Shown here: one piece after another, positions 15,303-23,089 of the stretch
Numbering within the stretch: the stretch's first letter is position 1
How the letters are laid out: each line of letters begins with the position of its first letter
NCBI RefSeq assembly: GCF_000308435.1
Contig: NZ_BAFR01000017.1
Coordinates: forward strand, 1-54,154
DNA: 54,154 bases
Source: Nocardia araoensis NBRC 100135
Lineage (GTDB): Bacteria; Actinomycetota; Actinomycetes; Mycobacteriales; Mycobacteriaceae
Direction: 5' to 3'
Made by a program: the position numbers and the translations under genes
Notes under the pieces: model-generated
Told to the model about the DNA's origin: nothing
Seen by the model: the letters and a program-made list of their open reading frames with translations, nothing else
Databases searched by the model: none

Positions 15303-17767
15303 CGCGCCTCCCGATTGGACGGGTCCAGCGCGGCGGCCTGCGCGATGCGGGCGCCGATGGTGCGCAGGCGCTCGGCGAAGTCGTTCCTTTGCCTGGTCAA
15401 CTCGGCGCGGCGCTGCTCGGGCTCGTCATCGGACACCGTCTCGAGCAGGCAGTAGTTGTCGGCGAGCTTGAGCGCGCTGGTGAACAACTCGGTGGAGACC
15501 GACTCGGGGCTGTGCAACCGCTTCTGCAGCATCATCTGCTTGCCGACCGCCACGCATTCGGTGATGAACTCTTTGCGGTCGATCTCGTCGCCCGCGTCCC
15601 GGGCGGCCAGCCGTTCGGCCACCACCAACTGCGCGTCGACGAACGAGCGCAGCACGCGGTGGGCCATGGTGAAGCCGGAGGCGGTGAGCTTCGCCAGGAT
15701 GTCCGAGCCGAGGGTGTCGCGACGGGTGTGGTTGTACCAATCCGGATCGACCAGCAGCATCTCCGCGACCATCTGATCGGCGAACTCGCCGCGCTCGGGG
15801 AAGAAGAACTCGAACTTCAGCAGGTCGCGCAACCGGAAAGCCTCGTCCCACCCGGTTTTCAGGGCGTCCTCGTCGCCGTTGTCGACCGCGGCCAGGATGG
15901 CCAGCTCGAGGATCGCGCGGTTGACGAACCAGTGCACCGCGCTGTTGCGGTAGAAGGCGGCCTCCAGATGCGCGCCGGACTCGATCGAGTACACCGGCTC
16001 GACCCCGCCGCGATACACCGTGACCACCTTGGCCAGCGAAAGCTGTTCCAGCACCACGGCCAAGCCCTGCTCGTCGCGCAGCGCGTCGAGTTCGCCGCCC
16101 GGCAGCTCGCGCTTGTCGATGTAGCCGAGCACCGGGTTGAGCACGGTGCGCACCTCGCCGAGGGTGAGGGCGCGCCCGTCCACCCCCAGCAGCGCCAGGG
16201 TGACCAGCGCGTTGACCGTGATCGGAGTGACCGCGTTGATGCCGACCGCGACTTCGAACGCCAGCCGCTGTACCGCCTTTCGTTCCAGCTCGGCGATCTC
16301 CGGTGGTTCGCTGTCGACGACCCCGGCTTCGGTGCGCGGCGCCGGAATCGGCTCCGTATGGTGCAGCGGGATGGTCAGCGGCGGCGTGGTGAGCGGGTCG
16401 CCGTGCGCGGCAAGCCGGTCGCGCGCCGACAGCGGCTCACCGAAGCGGACGTACACGTGCCCGGCGGAGTGCTGCTGGCTGCGGATGTAGCGCGCCAGCC
16501 AGGTCAGGCCCTCCGGCTTCTTCTTGCCGCCCTCCTGCTCGGTGGCGATGGCGCCGAGTTCGTTGAGTCGCTCGTAGGTGATCGAGACCGGAACGAGCAT
16601 GACGTCGTCGATGCGGTTGGAGCGGACGGCCGCGGCGAGGTAGTTCAGCAAGCCGTAGCGCGGCGGCCGCAGCTTGCCGGTGCGGGTGCGGCCGCCTTCG
16701 AAATACCACTCCAGGTTGAAGCGCTTGGCCAGCAGATAGGCGAAGTACTCCTCGACGACGGCCTTGTAGACCTCGTCGTCGCCGAAGCTGCGCCGGATGA
16801 ACACCGTGCCGGTGCGCCGGGCGACCGGGCCCATCGGCCAGAAGCTGAGGTTCGCGCCGCCGATCACGTGGTTCGGCGGGAAATCGTTGCGGGCCAATAC
16901 GTCTCCGAGGACGAAGGCATCGACGTACGAGCGGTGCGAGGGCAGGAACACCAGCGGGAAGCGGCGGTTGAGGTCGCGCAACCCGGCCAGCCCGGAATCG
17001 TCGGAGTCCACGCTCCAGGTCGATGCGTGCACCGGCCGCATGGCCTGCGTGAACAGGTCCGAGATCAGCCGGCTCTGGGCGGCGACCAGTTCGTTGAGCG
17101 CCTTCTCCGCACGCCGGTACACCTCGTGCGGACTCGCGCCGATCTGGTCGGCGATCAGTTCCAGCCTGCGCAGGAAGTCCGGGGAGTCGAGAATCTCCTC
17201 CGCGACCAGCTTGGGCACTTTGTACCGGTCGCCGATGATGGTGCGTTCGGCGCGTTCGAGCGCCACCACCGCCGCGCGCACGATGGCGCGGGCGAACGGC
17301 TCGGCGGTGCCCTTGTCGTAGAGCGCCGACGCCTCCGGGTTGTTCGCGCGCAGCTCACTGAGGCGAGCCGGCGCGCCGGTCAGCACGACGTGCCGGTCCG
17401 GTGACTTGGACACGAGCTTGCGCTGCGCCAGCCGATTGGGCTTGCGCGGATTGGTCAGCAGGGCGAGATCGGAAAAGGTGACGCGGCGTACGCCGTCGCG
17501 TTCCGGCGGCAGCCACAGCACGCGGATCGGCACAACCAGCGGGTCGTCGCGCCTGCCGACCAGCCGTGCGGCGACGGCACCCGCGTCCAGATCCAGCTGG
17601 GTGACCGGCGCGTCGGTACCGAACTCGGCGCTGATCCCGCCGTCGGCGAGCCACTTGCCGACGAGTTCGCGTTCCACCCCTGAAGTGGCGTCGATGAGGG
17701 CCACCACCGATTGGGGTGTGGTCCGGGGCCGGGCTGTCGCGGGTGAATCGCCGCGGTGATCGATCAT
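15299..17767 (-). CDS. plsB: Glycerol-3-phosphate 1-O-acyltransferase PlsB
   Basis: 822 residues, within the range of PlsB2 from mycobacteria. It carries the acyltransferase motifs LPSHRSYVD (HX4D, around residue 277), GGANLSFWPMG, FIRRSFGD and FEGGRTRTGKL. It catalyses the first acylation of glycerol-3-phosphate at the membrane; the product is the substrate of the coupled PlsC downstream. ATG 17767 is preceded by ggaggga. The stop overlaps the plsC start by 4 bases. The regulatory signals at 17986-18033 face the other way and belong to the salicylate synthase gene. Confidence 0.93.
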   Translation of the reverse strand: MIDHRGDSPATARPRTTPQSVVALIDATSGVERELVGKWLADGGISAEFGTDAPVTQLDLDAGAVAARLVGRRDDPLVVPIRVLWLPPERDGVRRVTFSDLALLTNPRKPNRLAQRKLVSKSPDRHVVLTGAPARLSELRANNPEASALYDKGTAEPFARAIVRAAVVALERAERTIIGDRYKVPKLVAEEILDSPDFLRRLELIADQIGASPHEVYRRAEKALNELVAAQSRLISDLFTQAMRPVHASTWSVDSDDSGLAGLRDLNRRFPLVFLPSHRSYVDAFVLGDVLARNDFPPNHVIGGANLSFWPMGPVARRTGTVFIRRSFGDDEVYKAVVEEYFAYLLAKRFNLEWYFEGGRTRTGKLRPPRYGLLNYLAAAVRSNRIDDVMLVPVSITYERLNELGAIATEQEGGKKKPEGLTWLARYIRSQQHSAGHVYVRFGEPLSARDRLAAHGDPLTTPPLTIPLHHTEPIPAPRTEAGVVDSEPPEIAELERKAVQRLAFEVAVGINAVTPITVNALVTLALLGVDGRALTLGEVRTVLNPVLGYIDKRELPGGELDALRDEQGLAVVLEQLSLAKVVTVYRGGVEPVYSIESGAHLEAAFYRNSAVHWFVNRAILELAILAAVDNGDEDALKTGWDEAFRLRDLLKFEFFFPERGEFADQMVAEMLLVDPDWYNHTRRDTLGSDILAKLTASGFTMAHRVLRSFVDAQLVVAERLAARDAGDEIDRKEFITECVAVGKQMMLQKRLHSPESVSTELFTSALKLADNYCLLETVSDDEPEQRRAELTRQRNDFAERLRTIGARIAQAAALDPSNREAR

Positions 17768-17985
17768 CGATGTTCTTCCCTCCGCAGGTGACGCTCTCCA
17801 CTATTCAATCCCGGCGGGTCTATTCCGCGCAGGCAGTCGGCGCGGCGAGTTCGTGCGACGGCTTGGATGGCGCGCGATCGTCGCCCGAGCGCGAGCGGGC
17901 GAAAGTGCTTGCCGGATGCGGCGCGTCCCGGGCGGAGCGATGCCGAACCGTCCGTGTTGTGGTCGCGAGCACACCCGCGAATAAA

Positions 17986-18004
17986 GGAGGTAATGCTAAC
18001 CTTA
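17986..18004 (+). promoter_or_regulatory. IdeR-type iron box 1 of nbtS
   Basis: ggaggtaatgctaacctta matches 14 of 19 positions of the IdeR/DmdR consensus TTAGGTTAGGCTAACCTAA as I recall it. It is 39 bases upstream of the salicylate synthase start. Confidence 0.6.
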
Positions 18005-18014
18005 CCTGCACAAG

Positions 18015-18033
18015 TTAGGCCAGGGTAACCTTT
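18015..18033 (+). promoter_or_regulatory. IdeR-type iron box 2 of nbtS
   Basis: ttaggccagggtaaccttt matches 14 of 19 consensus positions and ends next to the ribosome site (ggagg at 18034-18038). Bound IdeR would block both promoter and early elongation when iron is plentiful. Confidence 0.65.
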
Positions 18034-18042
18034 GGAGGATCG

Positions 18043-19353
18043 TTGTCGACCACGGAACGCCTACGGGTTGAGTATGTGACCGATCCGGCGGCAGCGATGT
18101 CCCGGCTGGCGAGAGCGGATCGGTTCGGCGAGTACGTGATGTACGAGCGTCCGGGGGAATGGGTGTTCGCCGCCGATCCGATCGGCAGTGTCGAACTGGA
18201 CGTGCGGGAACTGCGCATCACGCGCGAAGGGGAGACCACGACCAGCCGGTGGGAAGGCAATCCGGCGGCAGTGATCGACCGCGCGCTGAGCGCGCTGCCC
18301 CTCGACGGGCGGAATGCCTACGGCTGGATCGGATTCGAGTTCTGCGCGTGGGCGCTCGACGCCACGGAACATCTCGACCCGCGCACCGCGCTGGCGCACC
18401 TGATGGTTCCCCGCATCGAGGTCAGGGTGGGCGAATTCGGCGTACGGATATCGGGTGCGACTCCGTCGGAGACCGGGGACATCCACGACCTGATCGCGCA
18501 GTCGCAGAACACCGAACTGCCGCAGGCGCATCCGGCCGATATCCGCATCGACCCCACCGGCTACCGGGACCGGGTGGCCGAGGCGGTCGGCGAGATCCGG
18601 GCCGGGCGCTACCAGAAGGTCATCCTGTCCAGGAAGGTCGATCTCCCGTTCGCCGTGGATGTTCCGGCGACCTATCGGCTCGGGCGCGCGCACAATACTC
18701 CGGCACGGTCGTTCCTGCTGCGGCTCGGTGGCCTGGAGGCGGCGGGCTTCAGTCCGGAGCTGGTCGCCTCCGTGGACGACGATCGGGTCGTGACCACCGA
18801 GCCGCTGGCGGGTACCCGCGCGTTCGGCCGGGGCGCCGCGGCCGACCTCGCCGCCAGGACCGATCTGATCACCGACCCGAAGGAGATCGTGGAACACGCC
18901 ATTTCGGTGCAGACCTCGTTCGCGGAGATCGCGGCCGTCGCCGATCCCGGCACTCCTGCGGTGTCGGACTTCATGGCCGTGCGGGAGCGGGGCAGTGTGC
19001 AACATCTGGCGTCCACGGTGCGCGGTCGGCTGGCCGCGGACCGGTCCAGCTGGGACGCGCTGGAGGTGTTGTTCCCGTCGGTGACCGCATCGGGAATTCC
19101 CAAGCGGGAAGGCGTCGACTCGGTGTTCCGGCTCGATCACGACCCGCGCGGTCTGTACTCCGGTGCGGTGGTGACCGTTTCGCCGACCGGTGCGCTGGAG
19201 GCGACCCTCGTGCTGCGCGCGGTGTACCAGAACGCCGAGGGAGCCTGGTTGCGTGCGGGCGCGGGCATCGTCGGGCAGTCCCGGCCGGAGCGTGAGTTCG
19301 AAGAGACCTGCGAGAAGCTGGGCAGCATCGCGCCCTACGTCGTCAAGGCGTAG
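18043..19353 (+). CDS. nbtS: Salicylate synthase (MbtI/Irp9 type), nocobactin biosynthesis
   Basis: 436 residues of the chorismate-binding family, the usual length for MbtI-type enzymes. These convert chorismate via isochorismate to salicylate in one Mg-dependent enzyme. Visible motifs are AEAVGEIRAGRYQKVILSR, TTEPLAGTRAFGRG, TDPKEIVEHAIS and SVTASGIPKREG. The TTG start has ggagg upstream. Two IdeR boxes precede it. The salicyl-AMP ligase is convergent, so both steps that start the aryl cap of nocobactin lie together, away from NRPS/PKS genes, which are not in this window. The symbol follows the N. farcinica nocobactin naming as I recall it. Confidence 0.88.
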   Translation: MSTTERLRVEYVTDPAAAMSRLARADRFGEYVMYERPGEWVFAADPIGSVELDVRELRITREGETTTSRWEGNPAAVIDRALSALPLDGRNAYGWIGFEFCAWALDATEHLDPRTALAHLMVPRIEVRVGEFGVRISGATPSETGDIHDLIAQSQNTELPQAHPADIRIDPTGYRDRVAEAVGEIRAGRYQKVILSRKVDLPFAVDVPATYRLGRAHNTPARSFLLRLGGLEAAGFSPELVASVDDDRVVTTEPLAGTRAFGRGAAADLAARTDLITDPKEIVEHAISVQTSFAEIAAVADPGTPAVSDFMAVRERGSVQHLASTVRGRLAADRSSWDALEVLFPSVTASGIPKREGVDSVFRLDHDPRGLYSGAVVTVSPTGALEATLVLRAVYQNAEGAWLRAGAGIVGQSRPEREFEETCEKLGSIAPYVVKA

Positions 19354-19360
19354 GGCATAC

Positions 19361-19387
19361 GGGCAGCGCGCCGACGGTGCGCTGCCC
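19361..19387. terminator. Bidirectional terminator between nbtS and nbtT
   Basis: Perfect 9-bp stem (19361-19369 with 19379-19387) with a 9-nt loop, between the two convergent stops. Confidence 0.7.
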
Positions 19388-19398
19388 CGTGGATCGCC

Positions 19399-21027
19399 CT
19401 AGAGCTCGGCGCGCAGCGCCTTCTTGTCGATCTTGCCGACCGCGGTGATCGGCAGCTTGTCGCTGCGGCGTAGCACGTCCGGGAGTTTGTAGGTGGCCAG
19501 CCCGCGTGCGGTGAGGAAGGACTTGATCTCGGCCAGCGTGGGCATCGCACCGTCGACGACCAAGACGGCGCACACCTTTTCGCCCAGCGCCGCATCGGGC
19601 AGTCCGACGGCGGCCGCATGCCGGACGGCGGGATGGGCGAGCAGATGTTCCTCGAGTTCGTCGCAGGAGACGTTCTCGCCGCCGCGATTGATCACGTCTT
19701 TGATCCGGCCAGACACCACGAGATGCCCGCTGGGCAGGCGGCGGACCAGATCTCCGCTGCGATAGAAGCCGTCCGGGGTGAACGCGCGCGCGTTGTGCTC
19801 CGGGGCGCGGTAGTAACCGCGGATCGTGTACGGCCCCCTGGTCAGCAACTCGCCTTCCGCGCCCGGCGACACATCGTTGCCGTCGCCGTCCACCACGCGG
19901 ATCTCGTCGGCGGGCGAGAGCGGCCGGCCCTGGCTGGTGTGCAGCAACTCGGCCGGATCGTCCAGCCGGGTGTAGTTGATCAGGCCCTCGGCCATGCCGA
20001 ACACTTGCTGCAGGGTCGCGCCCAGCGCAGGGGTCACTTCTTTGGCGTTGACCTCGGCCAGTCGTGCGCCGCCGACTTGGAGTAGGCGCAGTGAACTCAG
20101 GTCGGCCTCTTCCCATTCGGTGGCCGCGCACCAGAGTTGGGCCAGCGGCGGCACGACGGCGGTGACCGTCACCCGGTGCCGCTCGATCGCGGCGAACGCG
20201 CTTTCCGGACTCGGGTCACCGACGAAGGCGACCGCGCCTCCGACCCCCACGGTGCCGAAGATGCCGGGGCAGGCCAGCGGAAAGTTGTGGGCGGCGGGCA
20301 GCGTCGCGAGATAGACGTCCTGCTCGGTCAACGCGCACACCTCGGCGCTCGCGGTGGCGTTGTAGACGTAGTCGTCGTGCGTGCGCGCGATGAGCTTCGG
20401 CAGGCCGGTGGTGCCGCCGGAGACCAGCATCAGGGCTATGTCGCCCGGATCGATCACGGGCAGTTCGCCGCCGTCGCGCGGTACCGAGGCCAGGTCGGTG
20501 AACGGCCCTGGATCGCCGAGCACCAGGACGTGGCGCAGCGAGGGCACCGCGGCACGCACGGTCGATGCCAGCTCGCGGTAGTCGAAATCGCCCGCCCGGT
20601 CGGCGACGATGTAGCCGACCGCGTCGGAAAGCCGCGCCAGATGCTCGATTTCGGCCCGGCGGTGCGCGGGCAGGCTCAATACGGGGATGATCCCGGCGCG
20701 CAGCAGGCCGAACAAGACGGTCAGGAACTCGGGCACATTGGGCAGCTGGACCACCACGCGGTCGCCGGGAGCGATGCCGAGTGCGAGCAGCCCGTGGGCC
20801 ATCCGGTCCGCGGCGGTGTCGATGTCGGCGTAGCTGCGCGAGCCCTCCGCGGCGAGCAGCGCGGGGCGCTGGGGATGCCGGTGCGCGCTCGCGCGCAGAA
20901 GATCCCCGAGCGGGCGTCCGGCCCAGTAGCCCGCCGCTCGGTACTCCGCGGCCGTGTGGGCGGGGAAAGGTACGTAGCCGTCGCGATGCGCGGACTCGGT
21001 CGGTGTGGAAGTCACGGTCTGCCTCAC
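19399..21027 (-). CDS. nbtT: Salicyl-AMP ligase (aryl acid adenylating enzyme)
   Basis: 542 residues, stand-alone adenylation enzyme like MbtA/YbtE. Core motifs are MLVSGGTTGLPKLIARTH, SGRIKDVINRGGENVS and the ITAVGKIDKKAL end. The aryl pocket reads AHNFPLACPG: Cys stands where dihydroxybenzoate enzymes such as DhbE have Ser, the known mark of salicylate preference. It activates salicylate and loads it on the aryl carrier of the nocobactin assembly line. The start is GTG 21027; GTG 21015 is an alternative. An iron box precedes it at 21047-21065. A terminator is shared with convergent nbtS. Confidence 0.88.
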   Translation of the reverse strand: MRQTVTSTPTESAHRDGYVPFPAHTAAEYRAAGYWAGRPLGDLLRASAHRHPQRPALLAAEGSRSYADIDTAADRMAHGLLALGIAPGDRVVVQLPNVPEFLTVLFGLLRAGIIPVLSLPAHRRAEIEHLARLSDAVGYIVADRAGDFDYRELASTVRAAVPSLRHVLVLGDPGPFTDLASVPRDGGELPVIDPGDIALMLVSGGTTGLPKLIARTHDDYVYNATASAEVCALTEQDVYLATLPAAHNFPLACPGIFGTVGVGGAVAFVGDPSPESAFAAIERHRVTVTAVVPPLAQLWCAATEWEEADLSSLRLLQVGGARLAEVNAKEVTPALGATLQQVFGMAEGLINYTRLDDPAELLHTSQGRPLSPADEIRVVDGDGNDVSPGAEGELLTRGPYTIRGYYRAPEHNARAFTPDGFYRSGDLVRRLPSGHLVVSGRIKDVINRGGENVSCDELEEHLLAHPAVRHAAAVGLPDAALGEKVCAVLVVDGAMPTLAEIKSFLTARGLATYKLPDVLRRSDKLPITAVGKIDKKALRAEL

Positions 21028-21046
21028 AAATCAAGCAAAGGGTCCC

Positions 21047-21065
21047 TTAGGTTAGGCAACCCTAC
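21047..21065 (-). promoter_or_regulatory. IdeR-type iron box of nbtT
   Basis: ttaggttaggcaaccctac matches 16 of 19 positions of the IdeR consensus and starts 20 bases before the GTG start. It is the best of the three boxes. Confidence 0.75.
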
Positions 21066-21131
21066 TTGAATGCTGGGCTCGGGCGTGTTCGAACCTGCCG
21101 CCGTGTGCCTCCGCGCACTAGACTTCCCGTC

Positions 21132-22010
21132 ATGACCAGGTGGGACACCTCGAACATCCCCGGCCAGAGTGGCCGGAAGTTCATCGTGACAGGGGCCAAC
21201 AGCGGCCTGGGGGCCGAGACGGTGCGCGCGCTGGCCGCGGCGGGCGGCGAGGTGGTGCTCGCCTGCCGGAACGTGGCCAAAGGCGAGCGGGTGGCCGCCG
21301 AGCTCGGCGACCGGGCGCAGGTGGGCGAATTGGATCTGGCCGATCTCGACTCGGTCCGCGCGTTCGCCCAGAACATCGACGGCGCGGATGTGCTCATCAA
21401 CAACGCGGGCGTGATGGCTGTGCCCGAAGGCCGCACCGCCGACGGGTTCGAAAAACAGATCGGGACAAACCATCTCGGTCACTTCGCGCTCACCGGCCTG
21501 CTGCTGGACAAGATCTCCGATCGGATCGTCACCGTCTCCAGCGGTGCGCACCAGGTCGGCAAGATCGACCTGGACGATCTCAACTGGGAGCGGCGCAAGT
21601 ACCAGCGGTGGGCCGCGTACGGGCAGGCCAAGCTGGCCAACCTGATGTTCGCTCGCGAACTGCAGCGCAGGTTGACCGCTGCGGGCTCCGCGAAACTGTC
21701 GGTCGCCGCGCACCCCGGCTACGCCTCCACCGAGTTGCAATCGCACACCGAGTCTTTCCTCGACCGGGTGATGTGGGTCGGTAACCGGCTGCTCGCGCAG
21801 AGCGCCGCGATGGGTGCGCTGCCGACGTTGTACGCCGCGACCGCCGACGTCCAGCCGGGCGGCTACTACGGGCCCACCAGCTTCGGCGGCATGCGCGGGT
21901 ACCCGGGGCCGTCCGGATCGTCGAAAGCGTCCAGGGATGAGAAGGTCGCCGCCGACCTGTGGGAGCTGTCCGAGAAGCTGACCGGGGTCACCTACGACTT
22001 CACGAAATGA
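21132..22010 (+). CDS. Short-chain dehydrogenase/reductase
   Basis: 292 residues of the SDR family (retinol-dehydrogenase/WWOX-like). The cofactor motif TGANSGLG (TGxxxGxG) and NNAGVM are present, followed by the catalytic region TVSSGAH and YGQAK (YxxxK). The substrate cannot be told. It lies upstream of a carboxymuconolactone-decarboxylase-family gene and near an ECF41 sigma factor; oxidoreductases and CMD proteins are the usual company of ECF41 factors. It ends before the ECF41 promoter at 22046, so it is not in that transcript. It is divergent from nbtT, with the iron box in between, so iron could affect it too. Confidence 0.85.
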   Translation: MTRWDTSNIPGQSGRKFIVTGANSGLGAETVRALAAAGGEVVLACRNVAKGERVAAELGDRAQVGELDLADLDSVRAFAQNIDGADVLINNAGVMAVPEGRTADGFEKQIGTNHLGHFALTGLLLDKISDRIVTVSSGAHQVGKIDLDDLNWERRKYQRWAAYGQAKLANLMFARELQRRLTAAGSAKLSVAAHPGYASTELQSHTESFLDRVMWVGNRLLAQSAAMGALPTLYAATADVQPGGYYGPTSFGGMRGYPGPSGSSKASRDEKVAADLWELSEKLTGVTYDFTK

Positions 22011-22045
22011 CCACAGGGTGATGTGACCCACGTCTCATAACCGGT

Positions 22046-22072
22046 TGTCACACTCCGTCTTCCCGCGTCGTC
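22046..22072 (+). promoter_or_regulatory. ECF41-type (SigJ) promoter
   Basis: TGTCACA (22046-22052), 16 nt spacer, CGTC (22069-22072) is exactly the -35/-10 motif described for ECF41 sigma factors. It points at the CMD gene at 22112. The ECF41 factor SigJ itself is encoded at 24377. Confidence 0.75.
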
Positions 22073-22111
22073 CTCCTTGTGAACCGCAAGGAACGACAAA
22101 GGACGGACATC

Positions 22112-22582
22112 ATGGAACAGCGCTTCGAACTCTTCGCCAACTCGGTCGGCGCCAGCTTCATCAAGCGGCTCACCACGGCCTCCAAGGTGATCAACGATTC
22201 CACCTTGGACGCCGCGACCTATGAGTTGGTGAAGATTCGCGCCAGCCAGATCAACGGCTGCGGTTACTGCACCGACATGCACACCAAGGACGCCGCGCAC
22301 GCGGGCGAGACCTCGGTGCGGCTCAACCTGATCGCCGCCTGGCACGAGGCCACCGTCTTCACCGAGGCCGAGCGCGCCGCGCTGGCGCTCACCGAGGAGG
22401 CCACCCGGATCGGCGACGGACGCGTGGTCAGCGACGCGGTCTGGCAGGAGGTGCGCAAGCACTACGACGACGACCAGATCGCCGCCCTCATCGCCGCCAT
22501 CGCGATGATCAACGCCTGGAACCGGATGAACGTCATCGCCCGCACCCCGGCGGGGAGCTACGTCCCCGGCCAGTGGGGCTGA
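22112..22582 (+). CDS. Carboxymuconolactone decarboxylase (AhpD-like) family protein
   Basis: 156 residues. The AhpD-like core has the redox CxxC with a nearby His: QINGCGYCTDMHTKDA (Cys near 50 and 53). Such proteins act as alkylhydroperoxidases or related thiol enzymes. An ECF41 promoter ends 40 bases upstream, and transcription would begin near 22079, which rules against the in-frame GTG at 22079 and favours ATG 22112. ECF41 factors commonly control exactly this type of gene, so it is the most likely target of SigJ. Confidence 0.88.
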   Translation: MEQRFELFANSVGASFIKRLTTASKVINDSTLDAATYELVKIRASQINGCGYCTDMHTKDAAHAGETSVRLNLIAAWHEATVFTEAERAALALTEEATRIGDGRVVSDAVWQEVRKHYDDDQIAALIAAIAMINAWNRMNVIARTPAGSYVPGQWG

Positions 22583-22925
22583 ATCCGGATCACCCGTCAT
22601 CGCCCGCACTCCGGTGGGTGATGACGTGTCCGGTCGGTGGTGTTTCGATCCACGTATCTCTCTCGAGCGCAACCACACTGGCCCAGCTCCCGCTTCCGAG
22701 CGAAGCGAGACCGAGCATGCTCCGTTCGCGGCCCGGCTCGTGTTCGAGTGGCCGCCGCGTCCGCGACGAAGTCGCCAGCGGCGGTCGCTCGAACGCGAGC
22801 CACAAAGGGGCCGCGAACACCCAGCGCCGCAGGCGCTGGAAAAACGAACACAGCCGCGAACACGCCGCGCCGAAGGCGTGGCATATCTAACACCGCAGTT
22901 CACCGATCGGTTGCGGACTGGTACT
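22583..22925. other. Hairpin-rich intergenic region
   Basis: About 340 bases between the CMD gene and the leader peptide. It contains several short GC hairpins, for example ccagcgcc-gca-ggcgctgg near 22822-22841. Reading frames here are compositionally odd and have no family resemblance. Confidence 0.4.
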
Positions 22926-22934
22926 GTGCCCGAC

Positions 22935-23006
22935 GTGCAGCGCGTGTATTTCTGGTTTAGCAAGCCGGCCCTGGGTGGGCTGGTCTGCGGCAACCGCGTG
23001 CGCTGA
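22935..23006 (+). CDS. Candidate aromatic leader peptide of DAHP synthase
   Basis: A 23-residue ORF from GTG 22935 (or GTG 22926), ending 83 bases before the DAHP synthase start. Residues 5-8 are Tyr-Phe-Trp-Phe (codons 22947-22958): all three aromatic amino acids made by the pathway lie in a row. This is what a ribosome-mediated attenuator needs to sense aminoacyl-tRNA shortage. Hairpins that could be mutually exclusive follow: 22965-22983 inside the ORF and 23020-23043 after it. No clear ribosome site is seen, and the start could be leaderless. Confidence 0.6.
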   Translation: MQRVYFWFSKPALGGLVCGNRVR

Positions 23007-23019
23007 CGAACTTCCACCC

Positions 23020-23043
23020 CGAGCCGGACGATGGACCGGCTCG
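23020..23043 (+). promoter_or_regulatory. Candidate attenuator hairpin of DAHP synthase
   Basis: Perfect 8-bp stem, 23020-23027 with 23036-23043. GCCGG at 23023-23027 can alternatively pair with CCGGC at 22965-22969 inside the leader ORF. No U-run follows, so it could be a terminator of the actinobacterial type or a translational block. Confidence 0.45.
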
Positions 23044-23089
23044 ACGGGATTCTCATCCGTGGGTCGGCCCGAGAAAAGGAACCCACGAC

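Noticed and set aside
15389..17404. Plus-strand ORF of 671 codons inside plsB
   Set aside because: Antisense shadow caused by high GC at third positions; plsB motifs on the other strand are clear.
22023..22038. CRP-like palindrome TGTGA-N6-TCTCA before the CMD gene
   Set aside because: One half-site is off and the ECF41 promoter beside it gives a sufficient explanation.
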